From Pantoea sp. Cy-639 (lineage in GTDB: Bacteria > Pseudomonadota > Gammaproteobacteria > Pseudomonadales > Pseudomonadaceae): a stretch of DNA of 64,000 nucleotides. Location: the NCBI RefSeq assembly GCF_011752525.1, contig NZ_VWXI01000001.1:310001-374000 (forward strand), written 5' to 3'. This document shows, piece by piece, positions 36,291 through 44,349 of the stretch (positions are counted from its first letter, which is position 1; each line of letters opens with the position of its first letter). The position numbers and the translations under genes are program-made. The notes beneath the pieces are model-generated. The model ran no database searches, was not told where the DNA came from, and worked only from the letters and a program-made list of their open reading frames with translations.

Positions 36291-36509
36291 ATGGACGATT
36301 CCAGCCAAGGCAGACCTCCCACTTTCTGGCAGATGCTGCAGAGCATCCTCGCCGCGGCCTTCGGCGTGCAGAGCGGCAAGAACCGCGCACGTGACTTCAC
36401 CTATGGCAAGGCCAGCCATTTCATCGCGCTGGGCACGCTGTTCACCCTGATCTTCATCGGTGTGCTGATTGGCCTGGTGCAGTTGGCGATGCACCTGACC
36501 GCACGCTAG
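36291..36509 (+). CDS. DUF2970 family small membrane protein
   Basis: 72-residue protein with one strong C-terminal transmembrane helix (HFIALGTLFTLIFIGVLIGLV) and the DUF2970 N-terminal segment TFWQMLQSILAAAFGVQSGKNRARDF. The Shine-Dalgarno is AGGAG nine bases before ATG 36291. The family function is unknown. It is followed by the hairpin 36528-36556 that separates it from the convergent 37-residue gene. Confidence 0.85.
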   Translation: MDDSSQGRPPTFWQMLQSILAAAFGVQSGKNRARDFTYGKASHFIALGTLFTLIFIGVLIGLVQLAMHLTAR

Positions 36510-36527
36510 CGCACAGCCAGACGCAAC

Positions 36528-36556
36528 CCGCCCGCGCAAGTCCATTGCGCGGGCGG
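36528..36556. terminator. Strong hairpin between DUF2970 gene and convergent small gene
   Basis: CCGCCCGCGCAA (36528-36539) pairs perfectly with TTGCGCGGGCGG (36545-36556) around GTCCA. The T-run is weak, but the position between convergent genes suggests a terminator for both. Confidence 0.6.
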
Positions 36557-36587
36557 TTCAGGTTGCATCACGGTCTTGGAAAGAAGG

Positions 36588-36701
36588 CTACTGATGGCTG
36601 ACCCAGTACACCGCGGTGACCACCACCAGCACGATCAGGCACAGGATCGCCCAGGCGTCGACACTGCTGTCAGCTTTGCGGACCTTGGTAGAGTTTCCCA
36701 T
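36588..36701 (-). CDS. 37-residue single-pass membrane protein
   Basis: Very short gene read directly from the minus strand: ATG at 36701, stop TAG at 36588-36590. The Shine-Dalgarno AGAGGT lies seven bases before the start. The product begins MGNSTKVRKADSSVDAW, followed by a clear transmembrane helix (AILCLIVLVVVTAVYWV), and ends SHQ. Good initiation signals, basic N-terminus and a perfect helix support a real gene. I do not recognise a function; small one-helix proteins often modulate larger membrane complexes. Confidence 0.7.
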   Translation of the reverse strand: MGNSTKVRKADSSVDAWAILCLIVLVVVTAVYWVSHQ

Positions 36702-36786
36702 TGCATTACCTCTTGTAGTGGTTATGGGAATGCACTTCACAGGCAGCAGTTAAGTCCAGCAATGTCCTTTGCTCAAGCAGGGACAT

Positions 36787-37863
36787 TCAATAGTCGACGG
36801 GTGACGTGAGAAAGGGATAGCGGTAATCCGCCGCCTGTCCCTGGGCACTGTACTGGTGGAAGTCGATGCCACGGCCATCCTGCTCCAGCAGGCGCAGCCA
36901 GCGCCGGGCCTTGTCCCGGTCGATCAGTTGCAGTGCCGGCACGCGGTGCTCGCGCAGGCCGTCGCGATTGACCGCCAGGCCATGGGCATCATCGTGGAGC
37001 ATGACCATGGCCCAGCCCCCCAGGGTGAAGTGTCCGCCCATCAACACGCCCAGGCGCCCGTCGATCAGCCCGCGCAGCGCCTCGGGCGAGCTGTTGACCG
37101 CGCTGAACACCGCGTCGCGTCCCGGCACCTTGCCCGCTGCCTCGAACGCGCGCATGGCACCAAAGGCCATCTCGTCGTTGGCCGACCACACCAGCCGGGT
37201 GTCGGGGTAGCGCTGCAGCAACATCTGCGCCTGCTCATAGGCGCGCTCACGGCTCCAGCCACCGTAGACCACCTGGCGCAGACGTACCTGAGGGTAGTCC
37301 GCCAGCGCCCGACGCATGCCCTGCTCGCGCAACTGCGAGGCCGGCGTGGTCTTGACCCCGGAGAAGGCCAGCAGGTCCACCGGCCCGCTGTCCCGGGGCA
37401 GTTGCCCGACCATGGCCTTGAGCATCTGGAAACCGGCCTCCTCATCGTTGCTGGTGAGGGTGCCGAGCACCTCGGCGTACTTCTCCGGATGGGCCTGGAT
37501 ACTGTGCGCCTGGTCCTCGGTGAGGCCGTTGTTGACCAGGAACAGCTTGACCCCGGTGCCCCGGGTCAGACGAATGATCTCCGGCGCCACGTACTGCTCG
37601 TTGACCAGTACCAGGTAGTCCGGGCGTGGCGTGGCCAGCAACGCCGCGCGGGCCTGGGTCAGGGCGAGGTCGGCGCGGCGCTCGCTGTACTCCACACGCA
37701 GCTGCAGGCCAAGGTCCGTGGCGGCGGCCTGCATGAAGCGCGAGTAGTCGACCCAGAACGTTTCGTTGGAATGCCCCGGATTGAGAAACACCACCGAGGC
37801 GGCCTGTGCGCCCGCCGCCAGCGGCAGGCTCAGGCACAGGCCCTGGCACAAGGCCTTGAACAT
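36787..37863 (-). CDS. Periplasmic binding protein, LacI/ribose-binding type
   Basis: 358-residue type 1 periplasmic binding protein with a signal peptide cleaving near Ala21 (AAGAQA). The fold is indicated by SVVFLNPGHSNETFWVDY, the hinge-region repeats PDYLVLVNEQYVAPEI and VWSANDEMAFGAMRAFEAAGK, and SAVNSSPEALRGLIDGR. The start at 37863 removes six codons in front of the signal peptide. No ABC permease or ATPase is adjacent, so it is an orphan that may serve a sensor or a distant transporter. The ligand is unknown. Confidence 0.8.
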   Translation of the reverse strand: MFKALCQGLCLSLPLAAGAQAASVVFLNPGHSNETFWVDYSRFMQAAATDLGLQLRVEYSERRADLALTQARAALLATPRPDYLVLVNEQYVAPEIIRLTRGTGVKLFLVNNGLTEDQAHSIQAHPEKYAEVLGTLTSNDEEAGFQMLKAMVGQLPRDSGPVDLLAFSGVKTTPASQLREQGMRRALADYPQVRLRQVVYGGWSRERAYEQAQMLLQRYPDTRLVWSANDEMAFGAMRAFEAAGKVPGRDAVFSAVNSSPEALRGLIDGRLGVLMGGHFTLGGWAMVMLHDDAHGLAVNRDGLREHRVPALQLIDRDKARRWLRLLEQDGRGIDFHQYSAQGQAADYRYPFLTSPVDY

Positions 37864-38079
37864 GCGGTTACATCCCTGCAAAGCAAACCGCGGATTATAG
37901 ACAGATGGCGTGCCAGAGCGGACAAATGCCAGTCAGTCTCACTTAGTCCAAATGGTTCTTTTCATATGCAAAAACATCACTTTAGCGCATAAACCCACTC
38001 TGCTATCGTTCCCCGGCTCCGAACCGGAGTGCGCGGCCGTGCGCGCGATTAGCTGCATGCAGCCTGAGACAGGACTTTT

Positions 38080-39732
38080 ATGTACGTATACGACGAGTAC
38101 GATCAGCGGATCATCGAGGACCGCGTCAAGCAGTTCCGTGATCAGACCCGCCGCTACCTGGCCGGAGAGCTGAGCGAAGAAGAATTCCGCCCTCTGCGCC
38201 TGCAGAACGGCCTCTATATCCAACGTTTCGCGCCAATGCTGCGGGTCGCCGTGCCCTATGGCCAACTGAACGCACGCCAGGTGCGCATGCTGGCGAAGAT
38301 CGCCCGAGACTACGACAAGGGCTACGCGCACATCAGTACCCGCCAGAACGTGCAGTACAACTGGCCGGCCCTGGAAGACATCCCGGAGATCCTCGCCGAG
38401 CTGGCTACCGTGCAGATGCACGCCATCCAGACCAGCGGCAACTGCCTGCGCAACGTCACCACCGACCAGTTCGCCGGTGTCGCCGCCGACGAGCTGGTGG
38501 ACCCGCGCCCATGGTGCGAAATCGTCCGCCAGTGGACCACTTTCCACCCGGAATTCGCCTACCTGCCGCGCAAGTTCAAGATTGCCGTCAACGGCTCGAG
38601 CGACGACCGCGCCGCCATCGAAGTGCACGATATCGGCCTGGAACCGGTACGCAACGCAGCCGGCGAGCTGGGCTTCCGTGTGCTGGTCGGCGGTGGCCTG
38701 GGCCGTACCCCGGTGATCGGCTCGTTCATCAACGAGTTCTTGCCCTGGCAGGACCTGCTCAGCTACCTCGACGCCATCCTGCGCGTGTACAACCGTTACG
38801 GCCGCCGTGACAACAAGTACAAGGCGCGGATCAAGATCCTGGTCAAGGCCCTCACCCCTGAAGTGTTCGCCGAGAAGGTCGAAGCCGAGATGGCCCACCT
38901 GCGCGGTGGCAGCACCACCCTGACCGAGGCCGAGCTGCAGCGCGTCGCCCGTCACTTCGTCGACCCCGAGTACCTGGCCCTGGATGCCGTCGACTACAGC
39001 GCCCTGGACGCCGAGCACCCTGGGTTCGCCCGTTGGCGCTCGCGCAACACCCGCGCGCACAAGAAGCCGGGCTACGTCGCTGTCACCCTGTCGCTCAAGC
39101 CCACCGGCGTCGCCCCCGGCGACCTGACCGACAAGCAGCTGGACGCCGTCGCCGACCTGGCCGAGCGCTACAGCTTCGGCTACCTGCGCACCTCCCACGA
39201 GCAGAACATCATCCTTGCCGACGTCGAGCAGCGCCAGTTGCACGCGTTGTGGCTGGAACTGCGCGAGCAAGGCTTCGCCACCCCGAACATCGGCCTGCTG
39301 ACCGACATCATCTGCTGCCCGGGCGGTGACTTCTGCTCGCTGGCCAACGCCAAGTCGATCCCGATCGCCGAATCCATCCAGCGCCGTTTCGACGACCTCG
39401 ACTACCTGTTCGACATCGGCGAGCTCGACCTGAACATCTCCGGCTGCATGAACGCCTGCGGCCACCACCACGTCGGCCACATCGGCATCCTCGGGGTGGA
39501 CAAGAAGGGCGAGGAGTTCTACCAGGTCTCGCTGGGCGGCAACGCCGCGCGCGATGCATCCCTCGGCAAGATCCTCGGCCCGTCCTTCGCCCAGGACGAC
39601 ATGGCCGACGTGATCGAAAAGCTGATCAGCGTGTATGTCGAGCGACGCACCGAAGACGAGCGCTTCATCGACACCTACCAGCGTATCGGCATCGACCCCT
39701 TCAAGGAGCGCGTCTATGCAGCGAATCATTAA
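38080..39732 (+). CDS. cysI: Assimilatory sulfite reductase hemoprotein CysI
   Basis: Reduces sulfite to sulfide with a siroheme-[4Fe-4S] centre. The 550 residues carry the nitrite/sulfite reductase repeats, STRQNVQYNWP in the substrate site and the cluster cysteines in CCPGGDFC (about 412-419) and SGCMNAC (about 456-460). Upstream is 216 bp of promoter space shared with the divergent binding-protein gene. It overlaps the DUF934 gene by 17 bp. No cysJ flavoprotein gene is adjacent, so the electron donor is not evident. Confidence 0.95.
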   Translation: MYVYDEYDQRIIEDRVKQFRDQTRRYLAGELSEEEFRPLRLQNGLYIQRFAPMLRVAVPYGQLNARQVRMLAKIARDYDKGYAHISTRQNVQYNWPALEDIPEILAELATVQMHAIQTSGNCLRNVTTDQFAGVAADELVDPRPWCEIVRQWTTFHPEFAYLPRKFKIAVNGSSDDRAAIEVHDIGLEPVRNAAGELGFRVLVGGGLGRTPVIGSFINEFLPWQDLLSYLDAILRVYNRYGRRDNKYKARIKILVKALTPEVFAEKVEAEMAHLRGGSTTLTEAELQRVARHFVDPEYLALDAVDYSALDAEHPGFARWRSRNTRAHKKPGYVAVTLSLKPTGVAPGDLTDKQLDAVADLAERYSFGYLRTSHEQNIILADVEQRQLHALWLELREQGFATPNIGLLTDIICCPGGDFCSLANAKSIPIAESIQRRFDDLDYLFDIGELDLNISGCMNACGHHHVGHIGILGVDKKGEEFYQVSLGGNAARDASLGKILGPSFAQDDMADVIEKLISVYVERRTEDERFIDTYQRIGIDPFKERVYAANH

Positions 39733-40210
39733 GAACAACCAGCTGGTCGACGAAACCTGGCACCTGCTGCCCAAGGATGTCTCGATCGACGAGCTGACCA
39801 ACTGCGACGACTACATCGTGCCACTGCAGCTGTGGCGCGATCACCCTAGCCTGCTCAAGGCCCGCGACGGCGGCCTGGGCATCTGGCTGGACAGCGACGA
39901 GGAAGCCGAGGAGATCGGCGACGATGTCCAGCACTTCCAGGTCATCGCCCTGAACTTCCCGGCCTTCACCGACGGACGCAACTACTCCAATGCGCGCCTG
40001 CTGCGCGACCGCTACAAGTTCAAGGGCGAGCTGCGCGCCATCGGCGACGTACTGCGCGACCAGCTGTTCTACATGGCCCGCTGCGGTTTCGACGCCTTCG
40101 CCATCCGTGCCGACAAGGATCCGGAAGACGCGCTGCAGAGCCTGAAGGACTTCTCGGTTACCTACCAGGGCGCCACCGACGAGCCACTGCCGCTGTTCCG
40201 GCGCCGCTGA
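39716..40210 (+). CDS. DUF934 protein, partner of CysI
   Basis: 164-residue protein of the DUF934 family, regularly found next to Pseudomonas and other proteobacterial cysI. The ATG at 39716 lies inside the end of cysI and follows AAGGAG at a good distance; the longer frame is rejected. Recognisable parts are DVSIDELTNCDDYIVPLQLW, GIWLDSDEEAEEIGDD and DGRNYSNARLLRDRYKFKGELR. The role is not established; context suggests assembly of, or electron delivery to, sulfite reductase. Confidence 0.85.
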   Translation: MQRIIKNNQLVDETWHLLPKDVSIDELTNCDDYIVPLQLWRDHPSLLKARDGGLGIWLDSDEEAEEIGDDVQHFQVIALNFPAFTDGRNYSNARLLRDRYKFKGELRAIGDVLRDQLFYMARCGFDAFAIRADKDPEDALQSLKDFSVTYQGATDEPLPLFRRR

Positions 40211-40227
40211 CCGCTACCCGCCACAGC

Positions 40228-40255
40228 CATCGGCCCGCCTCCCGGCGGGCCGATG
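40228..40255. terminator. Hairpin after the cysI-DUF934 unit
   Basis: CATCGGCCCGCC (40228-40239) pairs perfectly with GGCGGGCCGATG (40244-40255) around a 4-nt loop. There is no T-run, so termination is inferred from position. Confidence 0.5.
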
Positions 40256-40369
40256 CATTCGTACCCCGTCACTTTCGTCCCTTGCGAAAAAAGAACACGC
40301 GCTCGCTCAGGTTTGCTAATGGCATGCCGATATCAAGGCGTACTCGTTAAATCCGCAAGGACCGCGACA

Positions 40370-41935
40370 ATGAACCCGATTTCCTCCGCACTTCGACTGA
40401 CCCCGGTCTACACCCCGGCGCCCGCATCGCAAAACGCTATCGTCCGCCAGGCCGCCAGCACCGCCGACACACCCGGCACCCAGGTCAGCCTCGGCCAGGA
40501 CACTCGTATCCAGGATGCCGAGACCTACACCGCCAGGGGCTCCCTGGACAGCTCGCAGCCTCGCTATATCTGGGAACAGGACAGCCTCGACAAGCTCAGC
40601 ATGAACATGCTCAGCGGCATCAAGTCGGCCTCGGCCGGTGCCCGCTTCCAGGGCCTGGGTGCCCTCCTGATGGAACAACTGGCCAGCAACGGCGGCCAGC
40701 GCATCTCGCAGTCGGCGCTGCTGGTCAACGATACCGACGGCGTTGCACTGAGCCTGCAGCAGTCACGCCTGCGCGAGTTCGCCAGCAACACCGTCACCCT
40801 CAACCTGACCAGCGCCTCTGGCGCCACGGTGAGCCTGGGCCTGTACAGCAGCGACAAGGGCCTGGCCGTCGACGCCCAGGTGCAAGGTGGCGAGCTCAAC
40901 GCCGACGAACTCAAGGGCCTGGCCAACCTGGCCAGTGGCTTCCAGTCGGCCATCAGTGGCCTGAGCCAACAGCCGCCGAATCTGCAACTGGGTTCGCTGC
41001 TCAAGGTCGACCCTGCGTTGTTCAGCGGTCTGCAGATGAACGCCAGCCTCGAACTGCCGGGCGGCGCACGGCAGACTTTCGACCTGCGCCTGGACGACTC
41101 GACCCGCAGCCTGAAGCTCGATGGCCCAAGCGGTGTGGTGCAACTGGACCTGGACACCCAGGGCGGCACGCTGGTCGGTGGCCAGGCCCAGCGCCAGGCG
41201 GCCCTGAGCAACTACCTGACCCAGTTCGACGATGCCCAGAAGCGTGGCAAGGGCGATGCCCAGCTGACCAGCCTGCTCAAGGACGCCTTCACCCAACTCA
41301 ACAGCATCGATGACAACCGCCCTCGCCCGGCCGGCCATGATTCGGCGCTGAACACCTACAGCCGCGCCCTGCTCAGCGGCCTGGCCGACTTCAAGGTGTC
41401 GGTCGTACAACCCTCCTCGCACCTCAATCCACAGCGACTGGATGAGGAGGACCGTTTCAGCTACGAGGCCTCGCAAGCGACTGCAAGCAACGGCGAAGGC
41501 AACAGCATCGCCCGCCAGCAGCGCCAGGAAGCCAAGCTGGACGCGGCCTGGCACTCGAGCCTCGCCTCGACGGCGCGGCAGAGCGAAGAGGATCCGTTCG
41601 ACGCCAAGAACTACCGCTATCACACCCTCAGCGAATCGGCCAGCACCACCACCAGCCTGGCGATCGTCGACAATGTGCTCAAGGAAGCCAGCGTCACCCA
41701 GGAGGCGACCAGCAACAAGCGGGTGACCACCTACAGCAACGGCATTCTCCTCTCGGACGAGAAGACGCCGACCTCGGTCAGCCGCACGCGCAACCTGCTG
41801 AACCTGCTCGATGATCTGTTCAAGGCGGACGAAAAGGCCCGTCGCGACGGCAGCAAGTCCGACCTCGACCAGCAATTGGCGGCCAACAGTGGCCTGTGGC
41901 TGTTGCAGACCGATCCGTCGCAGATCAAGGACTGA
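40370..41935 (+). CDS. Unrecognised 521-residue protein
   Basis: I do not recognise this protein. The ATG at 40370 follows AAGGA and gives 521 residues, rich in Ser, Gln, Leu and Asp, with no signal peptide, no transmembrane helix and no cysteine. The central part (about 120-330) alternates short hydrophobic strands with polar residues (NTVTLNLTSASGATVSLGLY; LKLDGPSGVVQLDLDTQGGTL), suggesting a beta-rich domain. The C-terminus (about 390-521) is charged and probably helical. Composition resembles flagellar hook-length or secreted structural proteins, but no such genes are near. It is transcribed alone and flanked by hairpins. Confidence 0.75.
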   Translation: MNPISSALRLTPVYTPAPASQNAIVRQAASTADTPGTQVSLGQDTRIQDAETYTARGSLDSSQPRYIWEQDSLDKLSMNMLSGIKSASAGARFQGLGALLMEQLASNGGQRISQSALLVNDTDGVALSLQQSRLREFASNTVTLNLTSASGATVSLGLYSSDKGLAVDAQVQGGELNADELKGLANLASGFQSAISGLSQQPPNLQLGSLLKVDPALFSGLQMNASLELPGGARQTFDLRLDDSTRSLKLDGPSGVVQLDLDTQGGTLVGGQAQRQAALSNYLTQFDDAQKRGKGDAQLTSLLKDAFTQLNSIDDNRPRPAGHDSALNTYSRALLSGLADFKVSVVQPSSHLNPQRLDEEDRFSYEASQATASNGEGNSIARQQRQEAKLDAAWHSSLASTARQSEEDPFDAKNYRYHTLSESASTTTSLAIVDNVLKEASVTQEATSNKRVTTYSNGILLSDEKTPTSVSRTRNLLNLLDDLFKADEKARRDGSKSDLDQQLAANSGLWLLQTDPSQIKD

Positions 41936-41969
41936 GCGCGCCACCACGCTCATCCGATGACGCATCCAG

Positions 41970-41998
41970 CCAGAAGGGCCGCATTGCGGCCCTTCTGG
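41970..41998. terminator. Perfect hairpin between convergent genes
   Basis: CCAGAAGGGCCGC (41970-41982) pairs perfectly with GCGGCCCTTCTGG (41986-41998), loop 3 nt. No T-run; inferred to stop transcription of the convergent neighbours. Confidence 0.55.
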
Positions 41999-42015
41999 CG
42001 ATTCGGATGACCTGC

Positions 42016-42705
42016 CTACGGTTGCCCTAGGCTACCGATGGCCTGCCGTGCCGCGACCTCCTGCCCCGCACGCGCCAGCTCGTCAGCCGCCTGCAGCCAG
42101 CGCTGACGGTCCACCCGTGCCGGCAACTGCCGCGGCGACTGCACCAGCACCGCCCAGCTCCCCTGCTTCGCCCATGCCGAGGCGAACGAGTCGAAGTCCA
42201 GCAACTGGCGGCGGTGCATGCCCGAGCGCAACAGCACGCGCTTCTTGTAGCGGTCGTAGCCGATCATGACCGCATAGCGTGGTTCACTCCACCACATCGA
42301 TCCTTCCTGATAGCGCAGCAGCACGGGATGCCCGGCGGCGACCTGCTCGAGCAACGCGTCCAGCTGCTTGTCCAGCGGGTAGACCACCATGCCGTACTCG
42401 CGGGCCACCCGAGCGATGCCGGTATCCAGCGTGTCGACGGCCTTGGGCAGGTTCAGCGCCTTGTCGAGCAGGCCGGGGGTGATCGGCGCCCCGCGCTGCG
42501 ACAGCAGCGCCGCCAGGGCCATCGAGCCGCTGTGGTTGGCATTGCCACGGTAGAACGGCACGCTGCTGATCTCGACCCGCTGCGGCAGTCCCTTGAGCGA
42601 GGCAGGCGGAGCGCTTGCGCAGCCGGACAGGGCCAGCGCCACCAGGCAGGCAGCCAGCAGGCGACGTGGGCCGAAGGCCCGGGAGGGAATGGCATCTTGC
42701 AACAT
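42016..42705 (-). CDS. C39-peptidase-like lipoprotein lacking the catalytic cysteine
   Basis: 229-residue protein with a lipoprotein signal (lipobox LSGC, Cys near 29) and a domain laid out like C39 cysteine peptidases. The position of the usual Cys-Gly-Pro-Ala-Ala motif reads HSGSMALAALL, with Ser in place of Cys. The mature part contains no cysteine at all. The usual His before the AVVIGYD strand is Arg (PRYAVMIGYD). The fold call comes from the spacing of these segments and GHPVLLRYQEG. I infer a non-proteolytic, outer-membrane-anchored protein. A C-terminal helical tail (about 195-229) could be a TPR-like remnant. Start at 42705 is set by the signal peptide. Confidence 0.72.
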   Translation of the reverse strand: MLQDAIPSRAFGPRRLLAACLVALALSGCASAPPASLKGLPQRVEISSVPFYRGNANHSGSMALAALLSQRGAPITPGLLDKALNLPKAVDTLDTGIARVAREYGMVVYPLDKQLDALLEQVAAGHPVLLRYQEGSMWWSEPRYAVMIGYDRYKKRVLLRSGMHRRQLLDFDSFASAWAKQGSWAVLVQSPRQLPARVDRQRWLQAADELARAGQEVAARQAIGSLGQP

Positions 42706-42917
42706 GGGCACTCGCTTGTTCCGGCGCCGGGCGGGCAGCGCCCGGCCATGAGCGCTGATCATAGGATGTGCCGGGCTTTGGGTATAGCCCGCCACGGGCT
42801 TGGAACGAAACGGCCCAAGCACTAGACCTTCGGTCAATGGAACGTCACAGGCACCGGGCTAGACTAAAGCTGTGTCTGGATGACCCGCCGCGGCGGGTCA
42901 CAGAGAAGGAGGCACAC

Positions 42918-43097
42918 ATGAGCCTGACAATGGCAATCCTCATGCTGGTGGGCATGTGGCTGAGCGTCGCAGCCGCCATGCTGTGGGGGGTGTTGCGTAT
43001 CGTGCGGCGGCATTCCCACCCCCACCACCTGCCACCTCAACCGCTGGCCAAGCCCCAGGCCGCGCGCCGCGCCCGGCGCCATGCCGAGGCGCATTGA
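42918..43097 (+). CDS. Small single-pass membrane protein, His/Arg-rich tail
   Basis: 59-residue protein starting at ATG 42918 behind a strong AAGGAGG. Residues 4-27 form one transmembrane helix (MAILMLVGMWLSVAAAMLWGV). The tail is basic with several histidines (RRHSHPHHLPP, RRARRHAEAH). No family recognised. The good ribosome-binding site and helix argue for a real gene. It lies divergent from the C39-like lipoprotein gene. Confidence 0.65.
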   Translation: MSLTMAILMLVGMWLSVAAAMLWGVLRIVRRHSHPHHLPPQPLAKPQAARRARRHAEAH

Positions 43098-43183
43098 CCG
43101 GCCAGACGCAGCGCATACGCCATCACGAGCGCCGCCCGCGCCCGCATTCGCATGCAGACGCGGGCAGGCTCTCGCCGGTCGCG

Positions 43184-43936
43184 TCAGCCTTCGCCAGCCT
43201 CACGCTTGAGCCGCGCCCGACGCGCCATGATGTTGAGGATCTCGATGGCCGTCGAGAAGGCCATCGCCGCATACACATAGCCTTTCGGTACATGAGCCCC
43301 GAAACCTTCGGCGATCAGGGTCATGCCGATCATGATCAGGAAGCCCAGCGCCAACATCACCACGGTCGGGTTGTCGTTGATGAACTTCGCCAGCGGATCG
43401 GCCGCCACCAGCATCACGATCACGGCACTGATCACGGCGATGATCATGATCGGCAGGTGCTCGGTCATGCCTACCGCGGTGATGATGCTGTCCACCGAGA
43501 AGACGATATCCAGCAGCAGGATCTGCCCGATCGCCGCGGCGAAGCCCAGGGTGACCGTGGACCCCGCCTTGGACTCTTCCTTGGCACCGTGCGGGTCGAC
43601 GCTTTCATGGATTTCCTTGGTCGCCTTCCATAGCAGGAACAGGCCACCGGCGATGAGGATCATGTCCTTCCACGAGAAGGCATGGCCGAACACCTCGACC
43701 ACCGGCTCGGTCAGCTGGACGATCCAGGCCACCGTGCTGAGCAAGGCCAGGCGCATGACCAGGGCCATGCTGATACCGATACGGCGCGCCTTCGAGCGAT
43801 ACGCCTCGGGCAGCTTGTTGGTGAGGATGGAGATGAAGATCAGGTTGTCGATACCGAGCACGATCTCCATCGCCACCAGGGTGGCCAGGGCGACCCAGGC
43901 GGTAGGGCTTGCGGCTAGTTCCAGCAGATATTCCAT
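43184..43936 (-). CDS. TerC-family integral membrane protein
   Basis: 250-residue protein with about seven transmembrane segments, of the TerC/YgdQ family. The metal-binding-like acidic motifs [16 protein letters not shown] and [15 protein letters not shown] in two symmetric halves are diagnostic. Relatives export manganese or support metal loading of exoenzymes, and some are linked to tellurite resistance; the substrate here is unknown. The small lipoprotein gene lies 29 bp upstream on the same strand, so they are probably co-transcribed. I saw no manganese riboswitch in front. Confidence 0.88.
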   Translation of the reverse strand: MEYLLELAASPTAWVALATLVAMEIVLGIDNLIFISILTNKLPEAYRSKARRIGISMALVMRLALLSTVAWIVQLTEPVVEVFGHAFSWKDMILIAGGLFLLWKATKEIHESVDPHGAKEESKAGSTVTLGFAAAIGQILLLDIVFSVDSIITAVGMTEHLPIMIIAVISAVIVMLVAADPLAKFINDNPTVVMLALGFLIMIGMTLIAEGFGAHVPKGYVYAAMAFSTAIEILNIMARRARLKREAGEG

Positions 43937-43965
43937 GGGGCAGTCCTGTCTATCGGGTCGGAGGA

Positions 43966-44217
43966 TCAGATGTCCTGGGTGGCTTTCTTGTCTTGCTTGT
44001 CCTGGCTGTCGCCGTCGGCCTGCTTGCCCTCGCCATGAATGGCCTCGCTCAAGGCCTGCTGGGCGGCGTCATGGGTCTTGTCGATGGCCTGCTTGGCCGA
44101 TTCGGCCGCCTGGTCGAGCATCTGCTGGGCGGATTTCTCGGCCTGGTCGCAGCCACTGATGGCGAACAGTGCCAAGGCCAGTACCAGGGGTGTGCCGATG
44201 GATTTGAACTGCAGCAT
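43966..44217 (-). CDS. Small helical lipoprotein
   Basis: 83-residue protein with a lipoprotein signal (lipobox ISGC, Cys23). The mature part is an Ala/Gln/Asp-rich amphipathic helix with heptad-like spacing ([20 protein letters not shown]), ending in a very polar tail. It resembles Lpp-like or stress-induced small lipoproteins in form, but I assign no family. It precedes the TerC gene and is divergent from the nhaR-like gene. Confidence 0.75.
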   Translation of the reverse strand: MLQFKSIGTPLVLALALFAISGCDQAEKSAQQMLDQAAESAKQAIDKTHDAAQQALSEAIHGEGKQADGDSQDKQDKKATQDI

Positions 44218-44349
44218 GGTGTCCTCGTTTGTCGATATCCCTGCGGCGCCCGTCGCGCCTGATGGATGGGCATTCTAGAGAGACTGAAACATCCAGAAAA
44301 TTCGTATTTCCAGCGGTTATACTTCGGTTTTTACGAATCGGGACCCGTC

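Noticed and set aside
37939..39801. 620-residue minus-strand frame opposite cysI
   Set aside because: Antisense shadow of cysI and the DUF934 gene, with no ribosome-binding site.
43937..43965. Manganese (yybP-ykoY) riboswitch before the TerC gene
   Set aside because: Only 29 bp separate it from the lipoprotein gene, too short, and no conserved riboswitch core is visible.
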